From Romanomermis culicivorax (Eukaryota; Nematoda; Enoplea; Mermithida; Mermithidae), in the NCBI GenBank assembly GCA_963922205.1, contig CAWUHX010000030.1, forward strand, positions 248,001 to 312,000: a stretch of 64,000 bases of DNA, written 5' to 3'. Of this stretch, positions 44,458 to 56,100 are shown in pieces. A program made the position numbers and the translations under genes. The notes beneath the pieces are model-generated. The model was not told where the DNA came from. It was given only the letters and a program-made list of their open reading frames with translations, and did not search any database. Each line of letters opens with the position of its first letter. Within the stretch, counting starts at the first letter, position 1.

Positions 44458-45830
44458 GATCAGTCATCCTCAAAATGCGCAATTGGTCAAATTGTTACAT
44501 CAAGTTGTAAGAGTCAATTTTACTCCAGAAAAATTGGCACTATTGAGTTCAGAAGCCTTACACCTGATGAAAAAGTCCTAGTCAATTGTAGATTAGAGTG
44601 CAATTTAACTGATAGTGACCAATTATGCTTGGATCATAAAGCAAAGTATTTGGATAAATATGAAATGGAGCAAAGATACTGCTGTAATCCATTCCGAAAA
44701 AGCAAGCATTCTGTTAAAACTGGATTGGTCAAAGTAGATTTGGAAACAGCCAAAAATTTGAAAAACTACTCCCAAACAATTGTGAAACCAGGTAATTTGG
44801 TGTGTTAATATTTTGGTAAAATTTATATAATTATATTACATGTTCTATTATTCACAAAGTCAAAAGTTATATTTGGTATGTAAAGCAAATTATGTCGCTG
44901 TTTCTGAAGCGGATGTCGCTTCATCAGATGAAATTGACAAAATGCAAATTGAAGAGGCTGTAAATGAGAGTTTGCGCCTATTAGACACTTCACCCTTGAA
45001 AGTATGACCATTGAGTGGACGTGATAAACCTGGATATGTTGTTCAAAAAATTCAGCGAGTTCAAAAAGTTATTGTGGAGAAAACAAGATGGCATCTGGAA
45101 TATCTACTACAGTTGTTGAAAAAAGCAAGCTACCGATTGTTCATCATGCAAAGACTTTGAAAATTTGATTGAACAAATAAAATCGAAGTTTTCAGTTTCC
45201 AACTGTACAAAAAAAATTCAGTTACCAACAATTGTGCCAGATAGTTGGTCGATTAGAAGAATTGCACAAGAATTCAGTGTTTACATCAAATGGTCCGACT
45301 GGCTCGCAAGTCGAAGAATGAACAAGGCATATTGGCTGTTCCTGACCAAAAAACTGGAAAACCGCTGTCTGATAATGTTGTTGAATGAGTGTGACGGTGT
45401 TATGAAGATGATGAATTCAGTCACTTGTGCCTGGGCAGGAAAGATTACGTTTCGGTTCTTGTCAATCGCATCAAAATTCAAAAGTAAAAACGATTGATAT
45501 AGTGCAATTTAAAAGAACTATATGTGGCCTACCGAACAAAATATGGTGCTGAAATCAGTTTTTCGAAGTTTTGTGAACTTGGCCCGAAGTGGTGTGTCAG
45601 TGTAGGTGCTGCAGGGATGCACTGTTCGATCAAATTCATGCACCCGCATGGTCCCGCTGTTTTGTTTCACTGGCCAGAATGACAAGATGTTTGTTGGGTG
45701 CCAGATCAACATTTATTGAGTGTTTTGCTGCCTCCATCAGTGATGTCATCTGGCCGTTTGTATCAGTTTGAAAATAGAGCATTGGACATTGTTGCTCGCA
45801 AATTTGTTAATTTTTAGTGTACAATATTCA
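44458..45830 (+). pseudogene. Broken transposon-encoded protein, probable transposase
   Basis: Segments in shifting frames read LTPDEKVLVNCRLECNLTD and LDHKAKYLDKYEMEQRYCC (44540-44690), then KIQLPTIVPDSWSIRRIAQE near 45215-45265, and ISFSKFCELGPKWCVSVGAA near 45555-45615. From memory, a family of invertebrate transposon-like proteins with a PxSWS block followed by an FSKFCELRPKWC block has this layout; I have no name for it. Frameshifts and stops break the reading. Cys/His pairs suggest metal binding. Its position between the inverted arms makes it the likely transposase. Confidence 0.6.
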
Positions 45831-46642
45831 ATCGACTCCTTCTAACTTGTTTACGTTAAATAAACTTTTGCCGATTGAAGACGTTTTGTTCATAATTACA
45901 CGTTTTAATACACCTTTACCATGACAACAGCTGCCAATTTCAGTTATTGATTTTGACTCTTGACCGCGAGCAATGAAAAATCAACTTGGGTTTTCAAAGT
46001 AGTTTAAGGAATGCTCTTTCAAATGAGACTAGTTTCAAAATTTTATCTGGAGTCTTTTTTTAGCAAAATGACGTTGAAAACGCCATATTTTTCACTACTT
46101 TACACAAATTCATGATTTTAGATTCAAAGTGTAAACTTAAAAAAGAAGCTAGAAGGCTGAAACTATACACTTTTGAACCATATCGGATGTACAATGGATA
46201 CACAAAATTGCAGATTCATAACTCGACCAGTTGGGTTACTGTAGCTATCCAAAAATCCCATTAATTTTGCAGCACTTCACATTTTCCTATTTTTGGGCTA
46301 GTTTACAATTTTTTCTGTGTGGATACAGAAACCCTCTTTAGCTTCATCTGATAGAGCATGTCTTGGACTATGAGAGGAAGCAGTTTCATCCATTTGGGGA
46401 TGAATACCATCGAATTAATTCTTTCCAAAGTAGCCGATTTATTATTGTCCGTGGTCGGATCTTCAGACATGGTGTCACACATGGAACTCCTACTCCACGA
46501 ATATTTCACAGAGGACGCTAATATTTCACAGGTGTTCATTTGAGACATGGGGGATCATTCACACAAAATTTCAGCCAAATCTGAGATGGTCGAGCAGGGC
46601 ACTTTCTGAAAATTTGATCACTTGACGTGGAATGACCCATGA

Positions 46643-47260
46643 ACTTGGTCGAAAATATATGAGTAAGAAGAGTATAAATTTCCGAAAGATATTTTCATGA
46701 AGCTTCTGAATTGATTTTACGTTAGCAAAGAAATAATCGCGTCATAAAGCATAGAGACTTGACGTATTGATCATACCTGTAAGACCTCCGACCAGTTGGG
46801 GGGGGGGGGGGTAAATCCGAAATTTTGGTGGGGGGGGGTAGGAAAAAGTCGAAATTTTTCCCAAAAAAGGCCAAAAAACATACACTTTTTGAAAATTTTT
46901 TTAATTTTTTCCAAACTGGGGGGGGTTGGGGGGGAAATGATTTTGGGTACAGGGTTGGCCGAGTTGGGGGGTCCCCGCCAACCCCCCCCCCCCCCAAGTA
47001 CAGGTATGGTATTGGTCTTTCTCAAAAGGAAAAAATGCGAATCTTCATTAAATATTATGATAAAACATTGAAGATTACCAATTAAAACATGAGATACTAC
47101 GTTTAAGATGATGAAAACTATTATAGATCAAGTGATAAACGAAGGTAGACGTGATAAAAGCCGCGCCTGAGCTACTTAATGAATAATGATGATTATTAAA
47201 GTTATAACCGGCGCGAAGCGCCGGAAAATTTCGAGATTTGGACCTCCTAAAATGCACCAA
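46643..47260. repeat. Right half of the repeat split by the DNA transposon
   Basis: ATGAACTTGG onward matches 21465-21830, including the hairpin CCGGCGCGAAGCGCCGG at 47208-47224 (as at 21798-21814). It is further interrupted by the G-rich element at 46772-47008. Confidence 0.7.
46772..47008. mobile_element. 237-bp G-tract-rich hAT-like MITE
   Basis: Ends CATACCTGTA and TACAGGTATG are perfect inverted repeats. 8-bp duplications are GTATTGAT (46764-46771) and GTATTGGT (47009-47016). The empty site GTATTGATCTTTCTC is seen near 21589. Long G runs on the left and C runs on the right bracket a short body. Confidence 0.85.
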
Positions 47261-49660
47261 AATGCATCTTTTCAATATGAAAACCCCAAATTTTTCTTCC
47301 ACATTTGTGGAAAGACCTCAAAAATTTTTTCCACATTCCAGATTTTTTTTCCACATTATAGTGCAAATGTGGAAAAAAAACAGTGAATGTCCGTGCACAG
47401 AAAAAACGCTGGTGGGCGCCCATAATTGACTAACAATCAAGGAACTTTAGTCTTAGACCAGTCCAAAAATTTGTGCGAATTAACACAAACGCTCAGAATT
47501 TTTTGTGCCATTGCAAATGCTTTTGTGCCAAAAACCATGTTTGGGCACAACGAACAAAAAAACACTGATCCAAATATTTTCCTTGATCCTTCCATTTTAA
47601 AATTTTATCCACAAAATATTCTACTACAGTCAACTTTATAACTTCATATTTAAAAGTAACGGACGAAACATCTTGCTTTTTTATGAGAATGTATTAACAA
47701 AAGGACAGAAACGCTGGAGAAATGTCTCATAGTTTTCATGTTAATATCTGAATCAAAAGTCAATATTCGTCGTTTAAAATATTCCTGAGATAATAAGATG
47801 AAATCAAAGCTCAATTGGAATAACTCTCAGTAAACAACGCTGCTGGTCAGATAGTCAAATTCGGTCAATTTTATGGAGAAGTTTAATGTTCTTTAGTCCA
47901 TCGTCTGATGCCACGACTTTTTCTAAAAAACACTTCCAATGCAATTTCTTCGCCATGAGTCGCAAAACATATGACGTTCTGTTGGGAAGTATTCCCACAG
48001 TTTTTTATATTTATTTATTTATTTATTTACCACTTTCCTAATGTTCTTGTAGTTAGAATTTATTATGCTTTTATTCTGCTGATTTTTGTCATCCCCCTCG
48101 CTGGATGATGAATGAAGCGACGATTTTATGCCTTTTCTGTTGACCAACATAAAAATCCTCGCCAGATCCCGAATTATTGGAAAGAATTTTTGGCGGTTTT
48201 TTTGCTAAAATATGGCTTTGCATGCACGAGAGCACGGTTATAAAATAATGACGTTTTTATGAGTGACCAGTCGACGACCAAACAATAAACAGAGAAAGAA
48301 AAAAGAAAAGCTCTTTCAGGCTGACCATTAGCAATGACCATTCGAAATGGAAGTTGTGTGTGGGTGGCAAACCTATAGTCGGCCGACTGCTTCGATCCAT
48401 TAATGTCACGTCGAACATTTTTGACCATAACTGGCACGTAGGAGTAGAATATTGAAAGTTAAGGCTTTTTTGCATGCAGACATCAGGTCTTTTTGAGCCG
48501 CCGTTTCCCCATTTCCTAATTAGTACAAATTTTGTAACGAAGCACTCATGCATCAGACATCAACGATATTCAGAAACGTCGTCATCAGAAGTAAGTGACT
48601 GAATATTGAACTTTTTTGGCTATGTCATTGCAATACTCTATGACCACTGCAAAAGAGAAAATCGACTGCCCGAACAAAACGAACGAAATCATCGAACTCA
48701 TCAAATATGAAGGTACAATATGTCGAATTGTCTAAGATCCCTCCATAGTGAATCAAAATCGATGCTTTTTTTAAAACGACTGGACATTTTGAGCCTTAAA
48801 ATATGGTGTCTCGAACGTCCTGTCACTTCGACGTGAGCCTAGGATATCCGAAAACCACTTCTTAAATGATCTAAGGCTTCGAAAAGAAGGTTTTATTGTT
48901 GAACGAAATCACAGGTCGTTTTCTCATGAACGGGTTTTATCTTGCAGCGTTACTTCCCCGGCCAAATCAAGTAATTCGTATCATAATGAACAAATATCTC
49001 CTACAACACTGAAATGCTCCATTATTTTCGTTTTGCTGCTTAAATACAGAGGCACATAATCTGAAAACATAATGAGTGTATTCGACTAAAGCATTCCAAG
49101 CCATTACAAATCATTGCATTTCAAATGATGCAGAATGTATTCGTTCTCTAACCCTCGAACAATTTTCTTAGTTCTGGAAATTCTATATTATAAGTCTTGT
49201 TGACGTAAAAATTCAGCAGCGCATAAACAGGGCTCTAAAAGGCGGGGCTTATTTTCGAAAAATATGGGATTACTGTAAGCCGAATTTTTTCCGCATGGTT
49301 TTTGCTCTCGTCAGTTGTTGAAAGTTCTTAAAGAAAAGTTACTGGCGGAAGAATATCGCTCTTCCCAGCAGCTGTGACCTCTATTTTTGACCATTAGTCG
49401 CTAAACCGACATAAGCTCTCATTATTTGCTGTATCTAACAACGTGAGTTGATAATTTTTCTACAGAAGTTGGACAAACAGTTGCTTACCTAGCTCGGGGA
49501 GTGGGCGGATGGGAGCCAAAGGCATCATTTGACACGGCGCCAAGCGCTCCTCTTTTGACCCTCTCTGACAGATGCGTAACAGGCGCTCGGAGTGATAAGG
49601 AAGGATTGACGCTATTAATTTTTGGTGATTAGTGTTGAACAGTCGGGCCATAATTTGATC
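47261..49660. other. Upstream intergenic region, no gene seen
   Basis: It includes palindromic TTCCACATTTGTGGAA at 47297-47312, a TTTA microsatellite near 48007-48030 and ORFs under 100 codons on both strands without motifs. It separates the repeat-rich block from the myogenic gene. Confidence 0.45.
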
Positions 49661-49669
49661 CGTTGCCTA

Positions 49670-49836
49670 CAACTGCGCCACCATGATTATAGCAAACCTC
49701 TCATTCTTTAAATATAAAGTTTTTCATACCACCGGTGGCGGGGCTGTTGTGCGCCAAAAGTTCATCATTAGGCAACTGTTCGCATGGCAACTGTGCCCTT
49801 GACGGGCGAAGATGTTTATGTGAAATTCTACAACTG
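49670..49836 (+). promoter_or_regulatory. E-box cluster with MEF2-like site upstream of the MRF gene
   Basis: Four CAACTG E-boxes lie at 49670, 49773, 49788 and 49831, and TTAAATATAA at 49708-49717 fits the MEF2 consensus (also TATA-like). The cluster ends about 150 bp before the coding start. Myogenic factors bind E-boxes and cooperate with MEF2 in known myogenic promoters; autoregulation is inferred here. Confidence 0.4.
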
Positions 49837-49963
49837 TCGCCATTATCTGCCAGTCTTGAAAATTGTCTTTTTCTTGTACCTGTTGCTTTAATGAACTAAA
49901 TTTTGTTGAAAAGTAAATTTTTTTGTTATTCTGTTATGATATTGTATTGATTCACTAAATTTT

Positions 49964-49968
49964 TGCAG
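49964..49968 (+). other. Splice acceptor just before the MRF start codon
   Basis: TTTTTGCAG precedes TGGGAACATCAAGTC and the ATG at 49984. An acceptor 15 nt before the start means an upstream noncoding exon or trans-splicing of a leader. Confidence 0.5.
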
Positions 49969-49983
49969 TGGGAACATCAAGTC

Positions 49984-50139
49984 ATGAATCCATCCGATAT
50001 TGGACATTGTCAATACGACCCATCTATATACGGTTACGTTACTCAGCAACAAGGCCACCATAATCATCAAAGGAGCGGCGCCAACGATTTTATAAATCTG
50101 GGGCCGGCTTCCGCACCGTCCAACGGCATACCCTTTCAG
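49984..50139 (+). CDS. MRF exon 1
   Basis: 52 codons, [18 protein letters not shown] then a Gln/His stretch, ending at donor GTATTT in phase 0. Start chosen as the only ATG after the acceptor at 49968. Confidence 0.85.
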
Positions 50140-53100
50140 GTATTTTGTCAGTCACATCAAGCTTACAATTGTTCGAAAATTGGATGACTATAGTCCATTT
50201 ATTTTCAAATGAGCCTCGCAAAGTTGACACCGTTCACTATTCTTCTCCTAGATCAATTTCTCTCTGAATCACTCGTAAAAGATTTCTCAAAATTCTACCC
50301 AGAATTGATACTTTCATTATTAGGTGTCGAAAAAAACATCGCTCATTCATTAACTGCCGAACCATATACACGGCCTTCAAATGAGGTCTACAGGCTCCAA
50401 TTTATTAACCATTTGGGATATGGATAAATCTTGAGCTAATTGGTTTATTCTGCATGGCACTTTCCGGGGATGTCACCGTGAAAGGTCGACTATGTGAATC
50501 AGAAATATTTATAGTCTGTTGACGCATTGTATTTTTCCAGTGTGCGGTCCTTTTAAAACAGTTAATTAAAGACATTATGCAATTAGTTACATAGCATTTT
50601 TCTTCGAAGCTCAAACCTAGGAAAGCACTGTTGTTTGAAGGCTATGTACTTTTTTTTTAATGAAACATTTCCATAAAAGTGCTATGTAAATCGAGCACAC
50701 TATTTGACTGTAAAACTTTTATTCAGACTCTGTCAATGTTTAGGGTCAGTAGTTTTCAGTAAATGACAAAAATATTAATCAGCACTTATCAGCGGAGTCC
50801 GTAATTTGTGATAGCTTTTTTCAGATAAAAGGATTTCAAAAAATGTAATCGAAGCTCAATTGTTTTAGACACCCTGTTGCAGTGAATTGAATGTACGTTA
50901 ATCAAACAGCAGTTATGCTGATAAATAATTTTGAAGCAGTTCAAATTTTTATAGACTGCCGGTGTTCAATCATCCGATTATGCCGCGGTCGGTTTGGCCG
51001 CCGCGGCCACCGGCTACGATCCGTCGCAGCTTTACCGCTGCGCCTATTATTCGCCGTACGGCGCTCAGGTCGCTTCGACACCCAATTTTTATACGACGGT
51101 CAGCGCAGCCGATTTGTCGCCCTTCTCTTCTTCGTCAGCAGCGGCTGTGGCCGCCGCCGTTTCGGCATCGTCGTCGTCGACGACGGCGCTCGGTGGCAAA
51201 GCGTCGGCAGTCAGCAATGCGGACAATTATATAATAACGCAAATATCGAGCGGCGGCGGAAGCGGCACTGATTTACTCCAATCAGGGCTGCAAAGTACGG
51301 TTGGCGGCAAGAAATCGTCATCCTATGGACACGCAGATATACTAGGAAGACAGGTGAGAAACACTGAATATTTCTATACAAAGTTACTGTAAGATTAAAT
51401 TTTAGGGCGTTTTTACGTTTTCCACTTTCATCGTTCAGAGGCGTTTCAGACTATAATTTGTTTAACTGACCCGTGTTTTTGATTTGGGACATTAATTTCG
51501 GGAATTTTTCATGTAAATGAGTTTCGATGCTATCATGAAATTTATGACTCGAACTGAACCTCCTGAATCATCGTCCGTTTTGAGATAACAATACACTTAG
51601 TTCTCGCATCTATACTTACTTTCGCTTCTATGTTTCAAGTGCACTCCTGGCCTTCCTAGCGCGGTTAAAGAAGAATCGTCGGACGACAATTCACCGACGA
51701 GCGGTGGCGTTTTAATGTGCAAACAATCGATGGCCGACGGCGCCGGGTCGTCGACCGACGGCGGTGCTATGGGCGGAGTGGACGACCACGTGCAGCACGT
51801 TTTGGCCCCAACGACGGACGGCCATCAACCCCGGCGGTGTCTGCTCTGGGCTTGCAAGGTGATGCGAGTGCTGCTATTCAGTGCTGGTAGACCGGCATAC
51901 GCGCACCGTGAATCGTTTGAGATCCTAAAAACCAGGAACCCAATTGATTGCAACTGAATGGCCTGATCCACGACAGAAATTAAATTTTCTGACACAATAG
52001 CGCTAAAAAAATTTCTGCGGACTGTGAATGGCCCTCCGCCCTTACAACTTTTTCCGTGAATGTGTGATCAGGCACTAAAGATAAAGTTAGATCAAACTAT
52101 GGCCCAGAATCTCATTTTTTCGGCCATATTGGAACCCAGTCCGTGGGCCATTTGAGTTAACTAAATCCTCCCGACTACTGAACGTTCTAGGGTGCTTTTC
52201 ATGCTTTTCAGGCGTGCAAGAAAAAGACAGTTACCGTAGACAGGAGGAAAGCAGCCACGATGCGAGAGCGGCGCCGACTCCGCAAAGTCAACGAAGCTTT
52301 CGAAATTTTGAAGCGACGAACATGCGCTAATCCAAATCAAAGATTGCCCAAGGTGGAAGTTTTGAGAAACGCAATTGATTACATAGACAGTTTGGAGGAG
52401 ATGTTACAGGTAACGAGTACAGGCCTTGTGGATGATTTCGTGATTTGGTAAAAAATCAGATGAGGAAAAATGGGTGATGTGCCGTATTTCACCTCAAATC
52501 TGTGTAATTTTTGAATGCAGGCTACGGGAAAACTGAGCAAAATTTCACCCAGCTCCATTTTGAACCCGTCGGTCATTTCGGGCCAGTCCCAAACCCCAGG
52601 CGTTTCGTGCATGGAACTTGGTGCCGCTGGACCCATGGACCAGATGATTTTACAACCCGCGGGACTAATAACCACTACGAGTGCCGGCGGCGTCAATCCT
52701 TACGATATGGTAAGGTTAGTGGAACTCTGGTGGACATGAGCAAAACTTATGCTTTTACGAAAAGTTCTGGAAACACTTATTGACTTCATGATGAAAAGTA
52801 ATGTATTTAATTGCGTCTTCACTTATTCAATGAACTGTTATGAAAATAAATCCGCCCATCACAAGGCTTCAAATTTCTCAGTGAAGTGTCTTTATTATTT
52901 TCTACGTTAAAAGTAAGCTCATTATTATTTTGATCTAAATTTTGGAATCATAACCTGTCATGCAACATGTATATTGTTTGCGTTAGCATATTTCTTAGTA
53001 TAATCACATTGATGATAAATCTCTAATCCAGGTTTTTATGGTGTTCGTTCTTTTAAATTTGAGGGGTAATTACCGATGGAAGTCTATTGCAAGTTTCTAC

Positions 53101-56100
53101 CACCTGACAACAATTTTAGCAATATTAACATTCTACGCACAAATTATACAGTGTTTACTTTCACTCTATCAAAAGTTTTCCCGATTTTTCTAACTTTTGC
53201 ATTTTCACTTACGAAGAACGACTATCACTTTCTTTCTAGTCTTCCAGAAATTTTAAAATTCGTTAATCCCGAAAATCGAACGAAGAGCTATTTTTATCAA
53301 TAATAAACATTCTTTCAAGACCTCTCAACAACACATGATGCCATCAATCATCAATTTTTCTCATTTTCTAAGATTCTAGCTCAAAACATTGTTCTTCTTC
53401 GTCTTTCTACCCCATAGCTAACGATATTCTAAATTTTTAAAAGGGAAAAGATTATTAGGACTATTGTCTGTATACGGCTTTAACACCAATTTATCATCGA
53501 ATGTTTCTGCTACAGTATACTTGTTCGATGATATATGATGCTCCAAACATTTTGCATTATGATACGCGTGCGAATGGTAAAAAGTCATAAGTCAAGATGT
53601 TAGGCGCCACACACAATGTTGGAGAAAATAAATCAGTGAAAAATAACGCAATAGAAACAAAACAGAAAGGGAGAAAATGAGACTGACAGGAACTTTAAAA
53701 GCGAACAGCTTACAGCTGAACTTCGAATCCAGACAAAGGGGAAATCTGGTAAAAATATTCACTAATCATCAGAAAGGAAGTCGAAACGTTATTATGGTTG
53801 CTGTATTCTTCCATTTAGTGACACTTTGAATTTGTAACTTACATTCAGAAATCACCTGCATGGGATTTTCAGAGTACTGGTAGAACTGTCTGCGGTCTTT
53901 TTATTCTGTTAACGGGTTTCTAAACGCTGCTACTGACGATTTCACAATCATTTCATAAGAAGTCACTGTCTGATGCATCTGCAGTGTTCATGAGTTACGA
54001 GTATAATCGTACTTTCTGTTTTTTTATTGCAGTGATGAATTTCGCACATTTTCCTGGTATAAGTCGTTGAAATTTTCTCATTTTTATATCTTATATTTTT
54101 TGCGGCAGTGGATTGCAGAGTAAATGGTCCAATTTTAAATTTTAAAACTTACAGGATGCTTAGTTTTCTCTTAGTCGCATAACGTCAAGACAAACAGAAA
54201 AGCAGATAGGTCTTTCGAATTACCGAACCATTATCACTTTTTGATTGAAAAATCGTATCGTAAAATAATTTTGATATCGGTACTAATTTTGTCTTTTTTT
54301 TCACTTTAAACACATTTAAAAAAGAAGGGACTATGCAGTAAACGCTCTGCATAAATGTATTAATGCAAAACAGAATGATCCTTGAGAGAGAACCTTATAG
54401 TTTATTTTTTAAACGCTTGTAAATATTGTGGGTATAAAACACGAAGAATTTTTATCATTTCTTGCTAAACCAATGTCACATAAGGCCGGAAATCATGACA
54501 GTACTCAAATATAACCATTACCAAATTTTTCAATAAAAATTCCTACAGTTAAAGCTAACTTAACGGGCAGCGCTTATTTTTTGTTATTTTTTAATTTACA
54601 AGCGGAAAAACATGCTCTCGCTATTCTGTTATTGGGAAACGTCCTACAAAAATGATTTAGAATGATCAGGAATTGCTGAAAAGTAGATCTTGTTCGTAAT
54701 GAGTTTTCACAGAAGTGTCAAAACACTCCTACTACTAGGGTTTGGTGCGCAAAAATCTGAAGCCTATAACTGGGATTTTTCTAGGTAGCGGGCAACAGCC
54801 ATTTTTACGGCACCGGAGGCGAGAGCAAGAACCTTCTGGTCGTTGGTCAATCTTCGGCATCGCCTTACGTCAGCGAAAGTCCGAAATTGACTTCTGGTGG
54901 CAGCGCTGCCACGTCTTTCAATTCGGCGGTGGGCAGTCAGCGCGGGTCGACAATAGGAACAGGAAGTAATGATGCTATTCTGCCCAGCTCTTTTGAAGTT
55001 TTAGTGTCATGTTCCTTTTTGTTCTGCTCGCTAGAGTAGTGCTTTTGCGGACCAAAGACATATTTTCGAGGAAGTTTAGAGGAACAGTTGTTCTGGAAAT
55101 TATATATTTTTTTGCTTTCGAAAATATAGACGATCGTTATTTCTGCGGTCGTTAAAGACGGGAAGAATATTCGAATGTTTCTAGGAAGATTTTTGAGATA
55201 TAAACGTCTTACTGTAGTGCCTACTATACTTGAAAGTTTTCATATTTTTGCTGAATTTGACGGAATTTCTTGCATGCTAGACGTAGTGAAGAAAAGCCCC
55301 GCAATATGGCGAAACCACTACTATAGCCTGTTTTTTGGTAAAATACTACCAAATTAAAACTGGTACTTATCAGTACTGTCGTCAAAATCGTCTACATAGA
55401 GCTCTTACGGTAGAATTTTTCAAACGAAAAATTGTCAATTGTTAGTTCAGTATCCTCACGAATTTTCAGTCCTGTATAACATATTGTTTATCGGAAAATA
55501 GTGAAAATGTGAAATACTACTCGCTTTCAACTTTCATTATTCAGAAGCATTTCAATAAACACATACTATAAAAATGGTATTGGTTTCATGCAATCAAAAA
55601 TTCCGGATTTGTTGAATGTCATTCAAAGGTTCCCCTTTGACATAGTACTTGCATTCTTCTGATGTCTGATTCCTTATCCTCTTATCTTTGTGATACTTTT
55701 TGCACCGGAATCGAAGTGAAAATTTATATTGAATGAAAAATAACTGCTTGCATCATAGAATAGGAATTGAACAACTGCTAAAGTAACGGAAAACAACAAA
55801 ATAGGTGACCAATCAGACTGCGCTACTAAAAACTGACGTTAAATATGATTGCTTGCACGTCACGTGCACTGAAATTCGATTGGTCACGGCTGCCGTAACC
55901 GTGGCCGTACCGTGAAGTATAAATGCGGCTTTACTGTTGTTTACTTTCTTAAATGATTCCAGAAAATGAAACACTGGAAAGTAAGTACTATTTCTGTTAT
56001 TTTCTGCTGAACAACGCTACAGACTGAGCAGCAAATTCACAAAGTTAACTAGCTAACCCTTAAAAATTTAATTGTAAGAAATTACACATTAAAATAACTT

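Larger units (their letters stand above)
43067..46638. mobile_element. DNA transposon with about 720-bp inverted arms
   Basis: The ends are GGGTCATTCCATGTCAAG and, inverted, GGGTCATTCCACGTCAAG. The arms at 43067-43785 and about 45913-46638 match almost throughout. A 4-bp duplication ATGA flanks it (43063-43066, 46639-46642). The repeat copy near 21460 shows the uninterrupted CTCATGAACTTGG, confirming the boundaries. The middle carries a broken protein gene and a LINE tail. The superfamily is not assigned. Confidence 0.88.

Noticed and set aside
48174..49651. Minus-strand ORFs of 63-98 codons upstream of the MRF gene
   Set aside because: No motif, no splice context, and no sign of coding bias compared with the nearby MRF exons.
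50962..51271. Arg-rich ORFs of 90 and 126 codons over MRF exon 2
   Set aside because: Other-frame shadows of the GC-rich exon; the MRF frame is supported by splice sites and family motifs.
55810..55925. CCAAT, inverted CCAAT and TATAAA resembling a core promoter in MRF intron 6
   Set aside because: The block CCGTACCGTGAAGTATAAATGCGGC resembles the GC-rich ends of the element at 26822-28010 (GTACC...GAAGTAT...), so a transposon terminus is more likely.
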